The position numbers and the translations under genes are program-made. DNA of 64,000 nucleotides from Escherichia boydii (lineage in GTDB: Bacteria; Pseudomonadota; Gammaproteobacteria; Enterobacterales; Enterobacteriaceae): NCBI GenBank assembly GCA_041890495.1, contig CP169086.1, positions 3,596,001 through 3,660,000 of the forward strand, read 5' to 3'. This document shows positions 1-8,749 of this stretch, piece by piece. Each line of letters begins with the position of its first letter. The stretch's first letter is position 1. Below the pieces are notes generated by a model, which saw only the letters and a list, made by a program, of their open reading frames with translations, was not told the origin of the DNA and did no database searches.

Positions 1-57
1 AACACCGTTCACGTTGATATGCTGATTGTTCCGCTGCGCGACGAAGAAGACGAGTAA
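1..57 (+). CDS. uspA: Universal stress protein A, C-terminal end (partial)
   Basis: The first 18 codons of the window, ending in TAA, encode a C-terminus containing TVHVDMLIVPLRDEE, which I recognise as the end of UspA, the small cytoplasmic stress protein induced on growth arrest. The rest of the gene lies to the left. The final residues (DEEDE) differ slightly from the K-12 ending as I remember it. In K-12 the next gene is the peptide transporter dtpB; here rsmJ follows directly on the opposite strand. Confidence 0.85.
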   Translation, partial: NTVHVDMLIVPLRDEEDE

Positions 58-65
58 GTGCAAAA

Positions 66-101
66 AAGCCCGGTGGCGCTAACGCTTACCGGGCCTACAA
101 G
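66..101. repeat. REP-like palindrome, non-E. coli type
   Basis: An imperfect palindrome with arms GCCCGGT and ACCGGGC around GGCGCTAACGCTT, followed by CTAC. The same GCGTTAGCGCC core occurs at 59184-59254 and 61985-62026. It is the REP style I associate with Enterobacter/Klebsiella rather than with the GCCGGATGCGGCG style of E. coli found elsewhere in this window. Confidence 0.7.
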
Positions 102-109
102 GTAAAAGC

Positions 110-136
110 AAAACGGCAACATAGTTGCCGTTTTTA
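110..136 (+). terminator. Rho-independent terminator after uspA
   Basis: Inverted repeat AAAACGGCAAC ... GTTGCCGTTTTT with a short loop and a trailing T run, placed about 50 bases downstream of the uspA stop codon. The symmetrical A and T tracts mean it may also work on the other strand for rsmJ. Confidence 0.75.
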
Positions 137-144
137 ATATTTGT

Positions 145-180
145 TCCCTCTCCCTGTGGGAGAGGGTTAGGGTGAGGGCA
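145..180. repeat. Intergenic hairpin repeat (CCCTCTCCC/GGGAGAGGG family)
   Basis: The hairpin CCCTCTCCC-TGT-GGGAGAGGG is followed by TTAGGGTGAGGG. The same element recurs at 8653-8744 (twice) and 39594-39627, each time between convergent genes. It behaves like a dispersed intergenic repeat that may double as a bidirectional terminator. All copies lie in the tracts that look non-E. coli. Confidence 0.7.
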
Positions 181-190
181 TCAGCCTGCA

Positions 191-943
191 CTATTCCGGC
201 GTACCTGCATAAATATCAAAGCGATGCCCTTTAGTCACAACCGCGTTTGGCGTGGCGACATTCGCTAGCGGTGGCGCGTAGTCCGGGCGCTTTACCACCA
301 CGCGTTTGGTCGCCAGCAAGCGTGCAGGCTCCAGTAATCCATCGGCATCAAGATCCGGCCCCACCAGCGACTGAAAGACACGCATCTCTTTTTTCACCAG
401 CGCGCTTTTCTGCTTATGCGGGAACATCGGATCGAGATAGACCACCTGCGGGCGTGGGGTAATATCGGTTAGCGCCGTCAGGCTGGAGGCGTGAATTAAC
501 TGCAACCGCTCCTGCAACCAGCCGCCGATTTCCGCATCCGCATAACCACGCGCCAGGCCGTCGTCGAGTAGCGCGGCAACCACTGGATTACGCTCCAGCA
601 TCCGCACGCGGCAGCCGACTGAAGCCAGTACAAAGGCATCGCGCCCAAGTCCTGCAGTGGCATCCACCACATCCGGCAAATAATCGCCTTTAATGCCCAC
701 CGCTTTCGCCACCGCCTCACCGCGACCACCGCCGAATTTGCGTCGGTGCGCCATCGCTCCGCCAACAAAATCAACAAAGATGCCGCCAAGTTTTGGCTCA
801 TCACGCTTGCGCAATTCCAGATGTTCCGGCGTTAACACCAGCGCCATCAGGTTGTCTTCATCGTGCTCCAGCCCCCAGCGGGCCGCCAGAACAGATAAGG
901 CACCGTCTCCGGTGCCTGTTTCATCAATTAAGCAGATTTTCAC
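191..943 (-). CDS. rsmJ: 16S rRNA m2G1516 methyltransferase RsmJ
   Basis: RsmJ uses S-adenosylmethionine to methylate N2 of G1516 in the small-subunit rRNA. The 250-residue protein matches E. coli RsmJ over essentially its full length as I recall it, with a SAM-binding VDATAGLGRDAF segment near residues 100-110 and the catalytic-type YLDPMFP motif near 190. I chose the GTG start at 943, giving MKICLIDE, because it sits 7 bases after the prlC stop and matches the known protein; longer readings run into prlC. The last residue is Glu rather than the Val I remember, so the ancestry switch may lie at this 3' end. It is probably co-transcribed with prlC. Confidence 0.95.
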   Translation of the reverse strand: MKICLIDETGTGDGALSVLAARWGLEHDEDNLMALVLTPEHLELRKRDEPKLGGIFVDFVGGAMAHRRKFGGGRGEAVAKAVGIKGDYLPDVVDATAGLGRDAFVLASVGCRVRMLERNPVVAALLDDGLARGYADAEIGGWLQERLQLIHASSLTALTDITPRPQVVYLDPMFPHKQKSALVKKEMRVFQSLVGPDLDADGLLEPARLLATKRVVVKRPDYAPPLANVATPNAVVTKGHRFDIYAGTPE

Positions 944-950
944 TGAATGA

Positions 951-2993
951 TCAGCCCTTAATGCCGTAATGCTCCAGCATCGCATCCAGCTGCGGTTCAC
1001 GACCACGGAAGCGTTTGAACAGATCCATCGGCTCTTCTGAACCGCCACGGCTCAGAATGTTGTCGAGGAACGACTGCCCGGTTTCACGGTTGAAAATGCC
1101 CTCTTCCTCAAAGCGCGAGAAAGCATCTGCCGCCAGTACGTCAGCCCACAGGTAGCTGTAGTAACCTGCGGCATAACCACCGGCGAAAATATGGCTGAAA
1201 GCGTGCGGGAAACGGCCCCAGGATGGAGACGGTACTACGGCAACCAGTTTCTTGATTTCTGCCAGAGTTTCGAGGATTTTCGCACCCTGATCCGGGCGGA
1301 ACTCAGCATGGAGGCGGAAATCGAACAGGCCGAACTCCAGCTGGCGCAGAATAAACAGCGCCGCCTGGTAGTTTTTCGCTGCCAGCATTTTATCCAGCAA
1401 CTCTTTCGGCAGCGGTTCGCCGGTTTCATAGTGACCGGAGATAAACGCCAGCGCCTCCGGCTCCCAGCACCAGTTTTCCATAAACTGGCTCGGCAGTTCG
1501 ACCGCATCCCACGGCACCCCGCTGATACCAGACACACCGGCAGTTTCAATGCGGGTCAGCATATGATGCAGGCCGTGACCGAACTCATGGAACAGGGTGA
1601 TAACTTCGTCATGGGTAAACAGCGCCGGTTTACCATTCACCGGGCGGTTGAAGTTACAGGTCAGATACGCGACCGGTTTTTGCAGCGAACCGTCGGCTTT
1701 ACGCATCTGGCCTACGCAGTCATCCATCCACGCCCCGCCGCGCTTGTTTTCACGGGCATACAGGTCGAGGTAGAAGCTGCCGCGCAGTTCGTTGTTCTCG
1801 TCATACAGTTCGAAGAAACGTACATCCGGATGCCAGACATCAACATCTTTACGCTCTTTAGCGGTGATGCCGTAAATACGTTTTACCACTTCAAACAGGC
1901 CGTTAACCGCTTTGTTTTCCGGGAAGTACGGACGCAGCTGTTCGTCACTGATGCTGTAGAGATGCTGTTTTTGTTTTTCGCTGTAGTAAGCGATATCCCA
2001 CGGCTGCAACTCATCGACGCCAAATTCGGCTTTGGCGAAGGCACGCAGTTGCGCCAGCTCTTTTTCGCCTTGCGGACGCGCGCGTTTTGCCAGATCGGTT
2101 AAGAAATCCAGCACCTGCTGCGGGTTTTCTGCCATTTTAGTGGCAAGGGATTTAAAGGCGTAGTTTTCAAAACCCAGCAGTTGCGCCAGTTCGTGACGCA
2201 GAGCGAGGATCTCTTCCATCACCTTGCTGTTGTCCCACTTACCGGCGTTCGGGCCTTGATCGGAGGCGCGGGTGCTGTAAGCACGATACATCTCTTCGCG
2301 CAGAGCCTGGTTGTCGCAGTAGGTCATTACCGGCAGGTAGCTTGGGATATCCAGCGTCAGCAAATAACCTTCCAGCTCTTTCGCTTCGGCCTGGGCTTTT
2401 GCCGCAGCCAGCGCGCTTTCTGGCATCCCCGCCAGCTCCGCTTCGTCGGTAACGAGTTTGGTCCAGCCCATCGTCGCATCGAGAACGTTGTTGCTGTACT
2501 GATTGCCCAGTTCAGAAAGACGGGTAGCAATTTCGCCGTAACGCTGCTGTTTCTCTTTCGGCAGACCGATGCCAGAGAGTTCGAAGTCGCGCAGTGCGTT
2601 ATCAACCGCTTTCTTCTGCGCCGTGTTCAGCGTGGCGTAATGATCGCCATCGCGCAGGTCGCGATACGCTTTATACAGCCCTTCATGTTGCCCTACCCAG
2701 GTGCTGTATTCCGACAGCAGCGGCAGGGTTTGCTCGTAGGCTTCACGCAGTTCCGGGCTATTTTTCACCGAGTTCAGGTGGCTGACCGGGGAGAAGATAC
2801 GCCCCAGCACATCGTCTACTTCTGCCAACGGCTGGCAGAGATTTTCCCAGGTGTACGGTGCCCCTTGCGCTACTACGCGCTCCACATTTTCGCGGCAGTC
2901 GTTCAATGCCTTCGTCACGGCTGGAACGACATGTTCCGGGAGAATTTTAGAAAACGGAGGCAATTCAAAGGGAGTCAGTAACGGATTCGTCAT
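951..2993 (-). CDS. prlC: Oligopeptidase A (M3 zinc metallopeptidase)
   Basis: This cytoplasmic endopeptidase (OpdA) degrades short peptides, including cleaved signal peptides. The 680-residue protein begins MTNPLLTPFELPPF at the ATG at 2993. It carries the zinc-binding HEFGHGLHHM motif at about residues 469-478 followed by the downstream glutamate region of family M3. Length and sequence agree with E. coli throughout. It is the first gene of a leftward pair with rsmJ. In E. coli it is reported to belong to the heat-shock regulon; I could not assign a convincing sigma-32 promoter in the 200 bases upstream. Confidence 0.96.
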   Translation of the reverse strand: MTNPLLTPFELPPFSKILPEHVVPAVTKALNDCRENVERVVAQGAPYTWENLCQPLAEVDDVLGRIFSPVSHLNSVKNSPELREAYEQTLPLLSEYSTWVGQHEGLYKAYRDLRDGDHYATLNTAQKKAVDNALRDFELSGIGLPKEKQQRYGEIATRLSELGNQYSNNVLDATMGWTKLVTDEAELAGMPESALAAAKAQAEAKELEGYLLTLDIPSYLPVMTYCDNQALREEMYRAYSTRASDQGPNAGKWDNSKVMEEILALRHELAQLLGFENYAFKSLATKMAENPQQVLDFLTDLAKRARPQGEKELAQLRAFAKAEFGVDELQPWDIAYYSEKQKQHLYSISDEQLRPYFPENKAVNGLFEVVKRIYGITAKERKDVDVWHPDVRFFELYDENNELRGSFYLDLYARENKRGGAWMDDCVGQMRKADGSLQKPVAYLTCNFNRPVNGKPALFTHDEVITLFHEFGHGLHHMLTRIETAGVSGISGVPWDAVELPSQFMENWCWEPEALAFISGHYETGEPLPKELLDKMLAAKNYQAALFILRQLEFGLFDFRLHAEFRPDQGAKILETLAEIKKLVAVVPSPSWGRFPHAFSHIFAGGYAAGYYSYLWADVLAADAFSRFEEEGIFNRETGQSFLDNILSRGGSEEPMDLFKRFRGREPQLDAMLEHYGIKG

Positions 2994-3195
2994 TAGCGCA
3001 GTCCTGGTTAAAGAGGTTAAGGAAGCGCTCAACAGGCGCTTTACATAATGTGTGTAGCATGGGGTTAAGTGTAGTGAATTTCAATGAGAAACGTTACGCT
3101 TTCGCGGCGGCGGCCTCTTTTCGGTATACTGTTCTGATAGGCTTTTGTGCGCCCCGAATACGGGCCGATTTTTACTTACCGGAACACCTTTACCC

Positions 3196-4038
3196 ATGCT
3201 CAGTTATCGCCACAGCTTTCACGCTGGCAACCACGCCGACGTCCTTAAACATACCGTTCAGAGCCTGATCATCGAGTCGCTGAAAGAGAAAGATAAACCG
3301 TTTCTCTATCTCGATACCCACGCAGGGGCCGGGCGTTATCAGTTAGGCAGCGAACATGCCGAGCGTACCGGCGAATATCTCGAAGGTATCGCCCGTATCT
3401 GGCAGCAGGACGATTTGCCCGCAGAACTGGAGGCGTACATCAATGTGGTAAAACACTTCAACCGTAGCGGTCAGTTGCGTTACTACCCCGGTTCGCCGTT
3501 GATTGCTCGCCAGCTACTGCGCGAACAAGACAGCCTGCAACTGACCGAACTGCACCCGAGCGATTACCCGTTGCTGCGTTCTGAATTTCAGAAAGACAGC
3601 CGTGCGCGCGTGGAAAAAGCCGACGGTTTCCAGCAGCTTAAGGCCAAACTGCCGCCGGTTTCCCGCCGTGGTTTAATCCTTATCGACCCGCCGTATGAAA
3701 TGAAAACCGACTATCAGGCGGTGGTCAGCGGGATAGCAGAAGGTTACAAACGTTTCGCCACTGGCACTTACGCATTGTGGTATCCAGTGGTGCTGCGCCA
3801 GCAAATTAAGCGCATGATCCACGACCTGGAAGCAACCGGCATTCGCAAAATTCTGCAAATTGAACTGGCGGTGCTGCCAGACAGCGATCGCCGTGGCATG
3901 ACCGCTTCCGGCATGATTGTGATTAACCCGCCGTGGAAGCTGGAACAGCAGATGAATAACGTGCTGCCGTGGCTGCACAGCAAACTGGTTCCAGCTGGCA
4001 CCGGGCACGCCACCGTAAGCTGGATCGTGCCGGAGTAA
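3196..4038 (+). CDS. rlmJ: 23S rRNA m6A2030 methyltransferase RlmJ
   Basis: RlmJ methylates N6 of A2030 in 23S rRNA. The 280-residue protein starts MLSYRHSFHAGNHADVLKH at the ATG at 3196, preceded by a weak purine-rich site; an upstream in-frame ATG at 3145 lacks a better ribosome-binding site and is not conserved. The catalytic LIDPPYE motif (DPPY class, N6-adenine methylation) lies near residue 164. The gene is divergent from prlC and ends 71 bases before gor in the same direction. A TATACT box at 3125-3130 could be its -10 element. Confidence 0.95.
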   Translation: MLSYRHSFHAGNHADVLKHTVQSLIIESLKEKDKPFLYLDTHAGAGRYQLGSEHAERTGEYLEGIARIWQQDDLPAELEAYINVVKHFNRSGQLRYYPGSPLIARQLLREQDSLQLTELHPSDYPLLRSEFQKDSRARVEKADGFQQLKAKLPPVSRRGLILIDPPYEMKTDYQAVVSGIAEGYKRFATGTYALWYPVVLRQQIKRMIHDLEATGIRKILQIELAVLPDSDRRGMTASGMIVINPPWKLEQQMNNVLPWLHSKLVPAGTGHATVSWIVPE

Positions 4039-4109
4039 TTGCAGCCATTGCTGGCACCTATTACGTCTCGCGCTACAATCGCGGTAATCAACGATAAGGA
4101 CACTTTGTC

Positions 4110-5462
4110 ATGACTAAACACTATGATTACATCGCCATCGGCGGCGGCAGCGGCGGTATCGCCTCCATCAACCGCGCGGCTATGTACGGTCAGAAATGCG
4201 CGCTGATTGAAGCCAAAGAGCTGGGCGGCACCTGCGTGAACGTCGGCTGCGTACCGAAGAAAGTGATGTGGCACGCGGCGCAAATCCGTGAAGCGATCCA
4301 TATGTACGGCCCGGATTATGGTTTTGATACCACTATCAATAAATTCAACTGGGAAACGTTGATCGCCAGCCGTACCGCCTATATCGACCGTATTCATACT
4401 TCCTATGAAAACGTGCTCGGTAAAAATAACGTTGATGTAATCAAAGGCTTTGCCCGCTTCGTTGATGCCAAAACGCTGGAGGTAAACGGCGAAACCATCA
4501 CGGCCGATCATATTCTGATCGCCACCGGCGGTCGTCCGAGCCACCCGGATATTCCGGGCGTGGAATACGGTATTGATTCTGATGGCTTCTTCGCCCTTCC
4601 TGCTTTGCCAGAGCGCGTGGCGGTTGTTGGCGCGGGTTACATCGCCGTTGAGCTGGCTGGCGTGATTAACGGCCTCGGCGCGAAAACGCATCTGTTTGTG
4701 CGTAAACATGCGCCGCTGCGCAGCTTCGACCCGATGATCTCTGAAACGCTGGTTGAAGTGATGAATGCCGAAGGTCCGCAGTTGCACACCAACGCCATCC
4801 CGAAAGCGGTAGTGAAAAATGCCGATGGCAGCCTGACGCTGGAGCTGGAAGATGGTCGCAGTGAAACGGTGGATTGCCTGATTTGGGCGATTGGTCGTGA
4901 GCCTGCCAATGACAACATCAACCTGGAAGCAGCTGGCGTTAAAACCAACGAAAAAGGCTATATCGTCGTCGATAAATATCAAAACACCAACGTTGAAGGT
5001 ATTTACGCGGTGGGTGATAACACGGGTGCAGTAGAACTGACACCGGTAGCAGTTGCAGCGGGTCGCCGTCTCTCTGAACGCCTGTTTAATAACAAGCCGG
5101 ATGAGCATCTGGATTACAGCAACATTCCGACCGTGGTCTTCAGCCATCCGCCGATTGGTACTGTTGGTTTAACGGAACCGCAGGCGCGCGAGCAGTATGG
5201 CGACGATCAGGTGAAAGTGTATAAATCCTCTTTCACCGCGATGTATACCGCCGTCACCACTCACCGCCAGCCGTGCCGCATGAAGCTGGTGTGCGTTGGA
5301 TCGGAAGAGAAGATTGTCGGTATTCACGGCATTGGCTTTGGTATGGACGAAATGTTGCAGGGCTTCGCGGTGGCGCTGAAGATGGGTGCAACCAAAAAAG
5401 ACTTCGACAATACCGTCGCCATTCACCCAACGGCGGCAGAAGAGTTCGTGACAATGCGTTAA
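4110..5462 (+). CDS. gor: Glutathione reductase (NADPH)
   Basis: This FAD enzyme reduces glutathione disulfide with NADPH in the cytosol. The 450-residue protein has the FAD-binding GGGSGGIAS motif near the N-terminus, the redox-active GGTCVNVGCVPKK cysteines (residues 42 and 47), an NADP-binding GAGYIAVELAG Rossmann motif near 175, the second FAD motif YAVGDNT near 300, and the catalytic HPTAAEE histidine near the C-terminus. A ribosome-binding site ATAAGGA precedes the ATG. The sequence is of E. coli type throughout. In K-12 the arsenic operon and acid-fitness region follow; here a GH5 gene follows. Confidence 0.97.
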   Translation: MTKHYDYIAIGGGSGGIASINRAAMYGQKCALIEAKELGGTCVNVGCVPKKVMWHAAQIREAIHMYGPDYGFDTTINKFNWETLIASRTAYIDRIHTSYENVLGKNNVDVIKGFARFVDAKTLEVNGETITADHILIATGGRPSHPDIPGVEYGIDSDGFFALPALPERVAVVGAGYIAVELAGVINGLGAKTHLFVRKHAPLRSFDPMISETLVEVMNAEGPQLHTNAIPKAVVKNADGSLTLELEDGRSETVDCLIWAIGREPANDNINLEAAGVKTNEKGYIVVDKYQNTNVEGIYAVGDNTGAVELTPVAVAAGRRLSERLFNNKPDEHLDYSNIPTVVFSHPPIGTVGLTEPQAREQYGDDQVKVYKSSFTAMYTAVTTHRQPCRMKLVCVGSEEKIVGIHGIGFGMDEMLQGFAVALKMGATKKDFDNTVAIHPTAAEEFVTMR

Positions 5463-5488
5463 GGGCTTTTCGCAGGAAAGCACGTCAT

Positions 5489-5519
5489 AAAAACTGGCCT
5501 TCGCGGGCCAGTTTTTTTT
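5489..5519 (+). terminator. Rho-independent terminator after gor
   Basis: The stem AACTGGCC-TTCG-CGGGCCAGTT has a UUCG-type loop and is followed by eight Ts, 26 bases after the gor stop codon. Confidence 0.9.
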
Positions 5520-5598
5520 ATATGGCTCGATAATTTAAAGACAAAGCATCATCATCCCAGCGAATATAAAATCATCATCACGCTAAAAAGGAATTGAG

Positions 5599-6780
5599 AT
5601 GAAAGCGCTTATTGGGTTGACCCTACTTCTTTTTTGCTTTGCTGCCTCCTCATCTGATCAAATCACCTTCTGGGATACCCCTCAGCACGGTGGAAACAGC
5701 TTTAACCGCCTGCCGCCCACGCAGGAATACTATGACGCGCTGCGTGGCTATGGCGCGACGTGGGTTCGCCTCTCTTATGACAAATGGAAACCTGCCGGGA
5801 GAGATTTTCTTCTCGGCAACGCCGACGGCTACCGTGGGCTCGAGGCCACAGACCTCGCGACGCTCAAAGCTTCCATCAGAAAAGCACACGCGGCCGGGCT
5901 ACAGGTCGTCATTGCCCCACTCTCTTTACCCGGCATGCGCTGGGCGCAAAATAACAATAACCAGTTTGATGACCGCATCTGGCAGGACAAAAAATACTGG
6001 CAGGAAGCCGCTCAGTTCTGGCGTGATTTGGCCCAGGCCCTGAAAGACGAACCGGGCATTGCGGCCTGGAACCTGATCAATGAACCCGCGCCTGAAAAAA
6101 GAGGCAACATTAGCGAGCAGGCGTCGCCAGAGGCGTTAAAAACCTGGTATCAGCAGCAGCAAAGCACGGCGCGTAACCTCCCCGCACTCTACAATCAGAT
6201 TATTGCCGCCATCCGCGAGGTTGATGCCACCACACCGATTATGGTCGATGGAGGCTGGTACGCCTCCGCGCGCGGTTTTTCTGGCTGGCCATCCGCGCTT
6301 GAGGATAAGCGGGTGCTATACAGCTTCCACATGTACGAGCCCTATGATTTCACCAGCGCGCCAAATGCACGCCGCAAGGTGCCTTTCGACTATCCTGGCA
6401 TGGTCACGTTCGGCGGTAAAAAGGTGAAATGGGACGCAACGGCCATAGAGAAATGGATGAACGCGCCCTTTGACTGGGCGAAACAGCACGGTATTCCGGC
6501 CAACCGGGTTGTCGCGGGAGAGTTTGGCTGCGTTCGCACGCTGCAGGGCTGCAGGCAGTGGCTTAATGATGTCCTGACCGTCCTCGACAAACATAATGCA
6601 CACTGGGCATTTTATGCTTTTCGTGAAGATGCCTGGGACGCCATGGACTATGAGCTGGGGAAAAAACCGGTGCCCTGGGCCTACTGGAAAGCCATCGAGG
6701 ATAACGCACCCGATACGCTCAAGCGCCATTCCACCGAGGAATTTGAACCGATTGCTAAGCGGCTAAAACAAGGCCTTTGA
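5599..6780 (+). CDS. Secreted GH5-family glycoside hydrolase (cellulase-like)
   Basis: This 393-residue protein has a typical signal peptide (MKALIGLTLLLFCFAASSS), so it should be periplasmic or exported. The glycoside hydrolase family 5 fold is indicated by the acid/base motif WNLINEP with Glu162 and the nucleophile motif VVAGEFG with Glu308, separated as usual for the family. An aromatic and histidine-rich segment (YSFHMYEP) lies near residue 245. The substrate is probably a beta-glucan, but the exact specificity cannot be read from sequence. The ribosome-binding site AAGGAATTGAG precedes the ATG. It sits alone between gor and treF, a place where K-12 has the ars and acid-fitness genes, and lies in a non-E. 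coli tract. I do not know a gene name for it. Confidence 0.85.
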   Translation: MKALIGLTLLLFCFAASSSDQITFWDTPQHGGNSFNRLPPTQEYYDALRGYGATWVRLSYDKWKPAGRDFLLGNADGYRGLEATDLATLKASIRKAHAAGLQVVIAPLSLPGMRWAQNNNNQFDDRIWQDKKYWQEAAQFWRDLAQALKDEPGIAAWNLINEPAPEKRGNISEQASPEALKTWYQQQQSTARNLPALYNQIIAAIREVDATTPIMVDGGWYASARGFSGWPSALEDKRVLYSFHMYEPYDFTSAPNARRKVPFDYPGMVTFGGKKVKWDATAIEKWMNAPFDWAKQHGIPANRVVAGEFGCVRTLQGCRQWLNDVLTVLDKHNAHWAFYAFREDAWDAMDYELGKKPVPWAYWKAIEDNAPDTLKRHSTEEFEPIAKRLKQGL

Positions 6781-6802
6781 TCGGGGAAATTCGCCTCTTG
6801 CT

Positions 6803-6829
6803 CAGTAGCCTCTTTTGAAGAGGCTACTG
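6803..6829. terminator. Hairpin downstream of the GH5 gene
   Basis: A perfect inverted repeat CAGTAGCCTCTT-TTG-AAGAGGCTACTG lies 22 bases after the GH5 stop codon. It lacks a strong T run, so termination efficiency is uncertain. The rest of the 6781-6979 gap is AT-rich and probably holds the treF promoter, which I could not define. Confidence 0.55.
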
Positions 6830-6979
6830 TTAACATACATAAATCGTTGCAAAACGAATGCTCCGAAAATAGTGATCTACCGCACATATTCCTCCCCATC
6901 TACCGAAGCGAATGTCTACGCTTATAAGACGCCCGGATAAACCTGTCTTTTGAACACACAACCGGAGGTCCCTATCACC

Positions 6980-8629
6980 ATGTTCAACCAGAAACTACAG
7001 GCTACCGAGAACATCGAGTTCGAGATTGCAGAAGAGCTGCGCTACGAGACCGATCCCTGCGAGTTGAAACTGGATGAAATGATTGAGGCGGAGCCGGAAC
7101 CCGAAATGATCGAGGGGCTACCCGCCTCCGATGCATTGACGCCCGCAGACCGCTATCTTGAACTGTTCGAGCATGTTCAGTCGACGCGGCTGTTTGCGGA
7201 CAGCAAAACCTTCCCCGACTGCGCGCCGAAAATGGATCCGCTGGATATCCTGATCCGCTACCGCAAGGTCAGACGCCACCGGGATTTCGACCTGCGCCAG
7301 TTCGTGGAGAACCACTTCTGGATGCCCGAAACGTACGGCACAGAATATGTCTCCGACCCGGGACTCTCCCTGAAGGAGCACATTGATAACCTGTGGCCGG
7401 TGCTGACGCGCGAGCCGCAGGATCATATTCCCTGGTCTTCCCTGCTGGCGCTGCCGCAGGCCTATATCGTTCCCGGCGGGCGATTCAGCGAGACTTATTA
7501 CTGGGATTCCTATTTCTCCATGCTGGGGCTGGCGGAGAGCGGTCGTAACGATCTGCTCAAGTGCATGGCGGACAACTTCGCATGGCTGATTGAACGCTAC
7601 GGGCATATCCCCAACGGCAACCGTACCTATTATCTCAGCCGCTCACAGCCGCCGGTCTTTGCCCTGATGGTGGAGCTGTTCGAGGAGGATGGCGTGCGCG
7701 GTGCGAAACGCTATCTGGATCATCTGAAAATGGAGTACGCATTCTGGATGGACGGCGCGGAGTCGCTGCTGCTTAACCAGGCTTACCGCAGCGCCGTGCG
7801 CATGCCGGACGGTTCACTGCTCAACCGCTACTGGGATGACCGCGATACCCCGCGCGACGAATCGTGGATTGAGGACGTGGAAACCGCGCGCCACTCGGGC
7901 CGTCCGCCAAACGAGGTGTATCGCGACCTGCGCGCGGGTGCGGCGTCCGGCTGGGATTACTCGTCCCGCTGGCTGCGCGATCCGTCGCGGCTCGCCAGCA
8001 TCCGCACGACGCAGTTTATCCCCATCGACCTGAACGCCTTCCTGTTCAAGCTGGAAAGCGCTATCGCCAACATCTCGGCGTCGAAAGGGGATAAAGAGAC
8101 GGCAGAGGCGTTCCGCCAGAAAGCCAACGAGCGCCGCGCGGCGGTGAACCGCTATCTGTGGGACGAGGAGAGCGGCTGTTACCGCGATTACGACTGGAGG
8201 CGCGAAGAACAGGCGCTGTTCTCGGCAGCCAGCATTGTACCACTGTACGTTGGCATGGCGACCCACGAGCAGGCCGAACGCCTGTCGGATGCGGTCAAGG
8301 CGCGACTGCTCACGCCGGGCGGGATTCTGGCGACCGAGTACGAAACCGGCGAGCAGTGGGATAAACCCAACGGCTGGGCGCCGCTGCAGTGGATGGCGAT
8401 TCAGGGGTTCAAGCAGTACGGCAACGATTCGCTGGGCGATGAGATCGCCTGGAGCTGGCTGCATACGGTGAACCATTTCTACAAGACGCACCACAAGCTG
8501 ATTGAGAAGTACCACATCGCCAGCAGCACGCCGCGAGAAGGTGGCGGGGGTGAATATCCGCTGCAGGATGGTTTCGGCTGGACAAACGGCGTGGTGCGGC
8601 GGCTGATCGGGTTGTATGGTGAGCCTTAA
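6980..8629 (+). CDS. treF: Cytoplasmic trehalase
   Basis: TreF hydrolyses trehalose to two glucose molecules in the cytosol (glycoside hydrolase family 37). Both trehalase signatures are present: PGGRFSETYYWDSY near residue 165 and QWDKPNGWAP near 455, plus the glycine-rich GGGGEYPLQDGFGWTNG block near the C-terminus. There is no signal peptide, which separates it from periplasmic TreA. The start at 6980 (MFNQKLQATENIEFEI, 549 residues) follows a strong GGAGGT site; an in-frame ATG at 6950 has none. The sequence is homologous to K-12 TreF but visibly diverged at many positions, placing it in a non-E. coli tract. Confidence 0.95.
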   Translation: MFNQKLQATENIEFEIAEELRYETDPCELKLDEMIEAEPEPEMIEGLPASDALTPADRYLELFEHVQSTRLFADSKTFPDCAPKMDPLDILIRYRKVRRHRDFDLRQFVENHFWMPETYGTEYVSDPGLSLKEHIDNLWPVLTREPQDHIPWSSLLALPQAYIVPGGRFSETYYWDSYFSMLGLAESGRNDLLKCMADNFAWLIERYGHIPNGNRTYYLSRSQPPVFALMVELFEEDGVRGAKRYLDHLKMEYAFWMDGAESLLLNQAYRSAVRMPDGSLLNRYWDDRDTPRDESWIEDVETARHSGRPPNEVYRDLRAGAASGWDYSSRWLRDPSRLASIRTTQFIPIDLNAFLFKLESAIANISASKGDKETAEAFRQKANERRAAVNRYLWDEESGCYRDYDWRREEQALFSAASIVPLYVGMATHEQAERLSDAVKARLLTPGGILATEYETGEQWDKPNGWAPLQWMAIQGFKQYGNDSLGDEIAWSWLHTVNHFYKTHHKLIEKYHIASSTPREGGGGEYPLQDGFGWTNGVVRRLIGLYGEP

Positions 8630-8652
8630 GTGGGGTGCGGTCTGATGCCCGC

Positions 8653-8744
8653 ACCCCTCACCCACTGCCCTCTCCCCAAAGGGGCGAGGGGGAAAAGACC
8701 GCACCGCGCAGTCCCCTCTCCCCTTTGGGGAGAGGGTGAGGGGA
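8653..8744. repeat. Double copy of the GGGAGAGGG hairpin repeat
   Basis: Two hairpins of the CCCTCTCCCC-TTT-GGGGAGAGGG type lie in opposite orientation (about 8653-8692 and 8712-8744), filling the gap between the convergent treF and HEPN-type genes. They belong to the family also present at 145-180 and 39594-39627, and probably act as a bidirectional terminator. Confidence 0.75.
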
Positions 8745-8749
8745 AAATG

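Noticed and set aside
3768..5147. Open frame of 459 codons on the minus strand across rlmJ and gor
   Set aside because: It is antisense to two well-supported genes, has no ribosome-binding site and no recognisable domain; long antisense frames are common opposite GC-biased codons.
5463..6979. Absence of the ars and acid-fitness genes between gor and treF
   Set aside because: That island is largely specific to E. coli and its close relatives, so its absence is ordinary in a non-E. coli tract.
7814..8704. Open frame of 296 codons antisense to treF
   Set aside because: Shadow of the treF codons; low-complexity Arg/Ala composition and no homology that I recognise.
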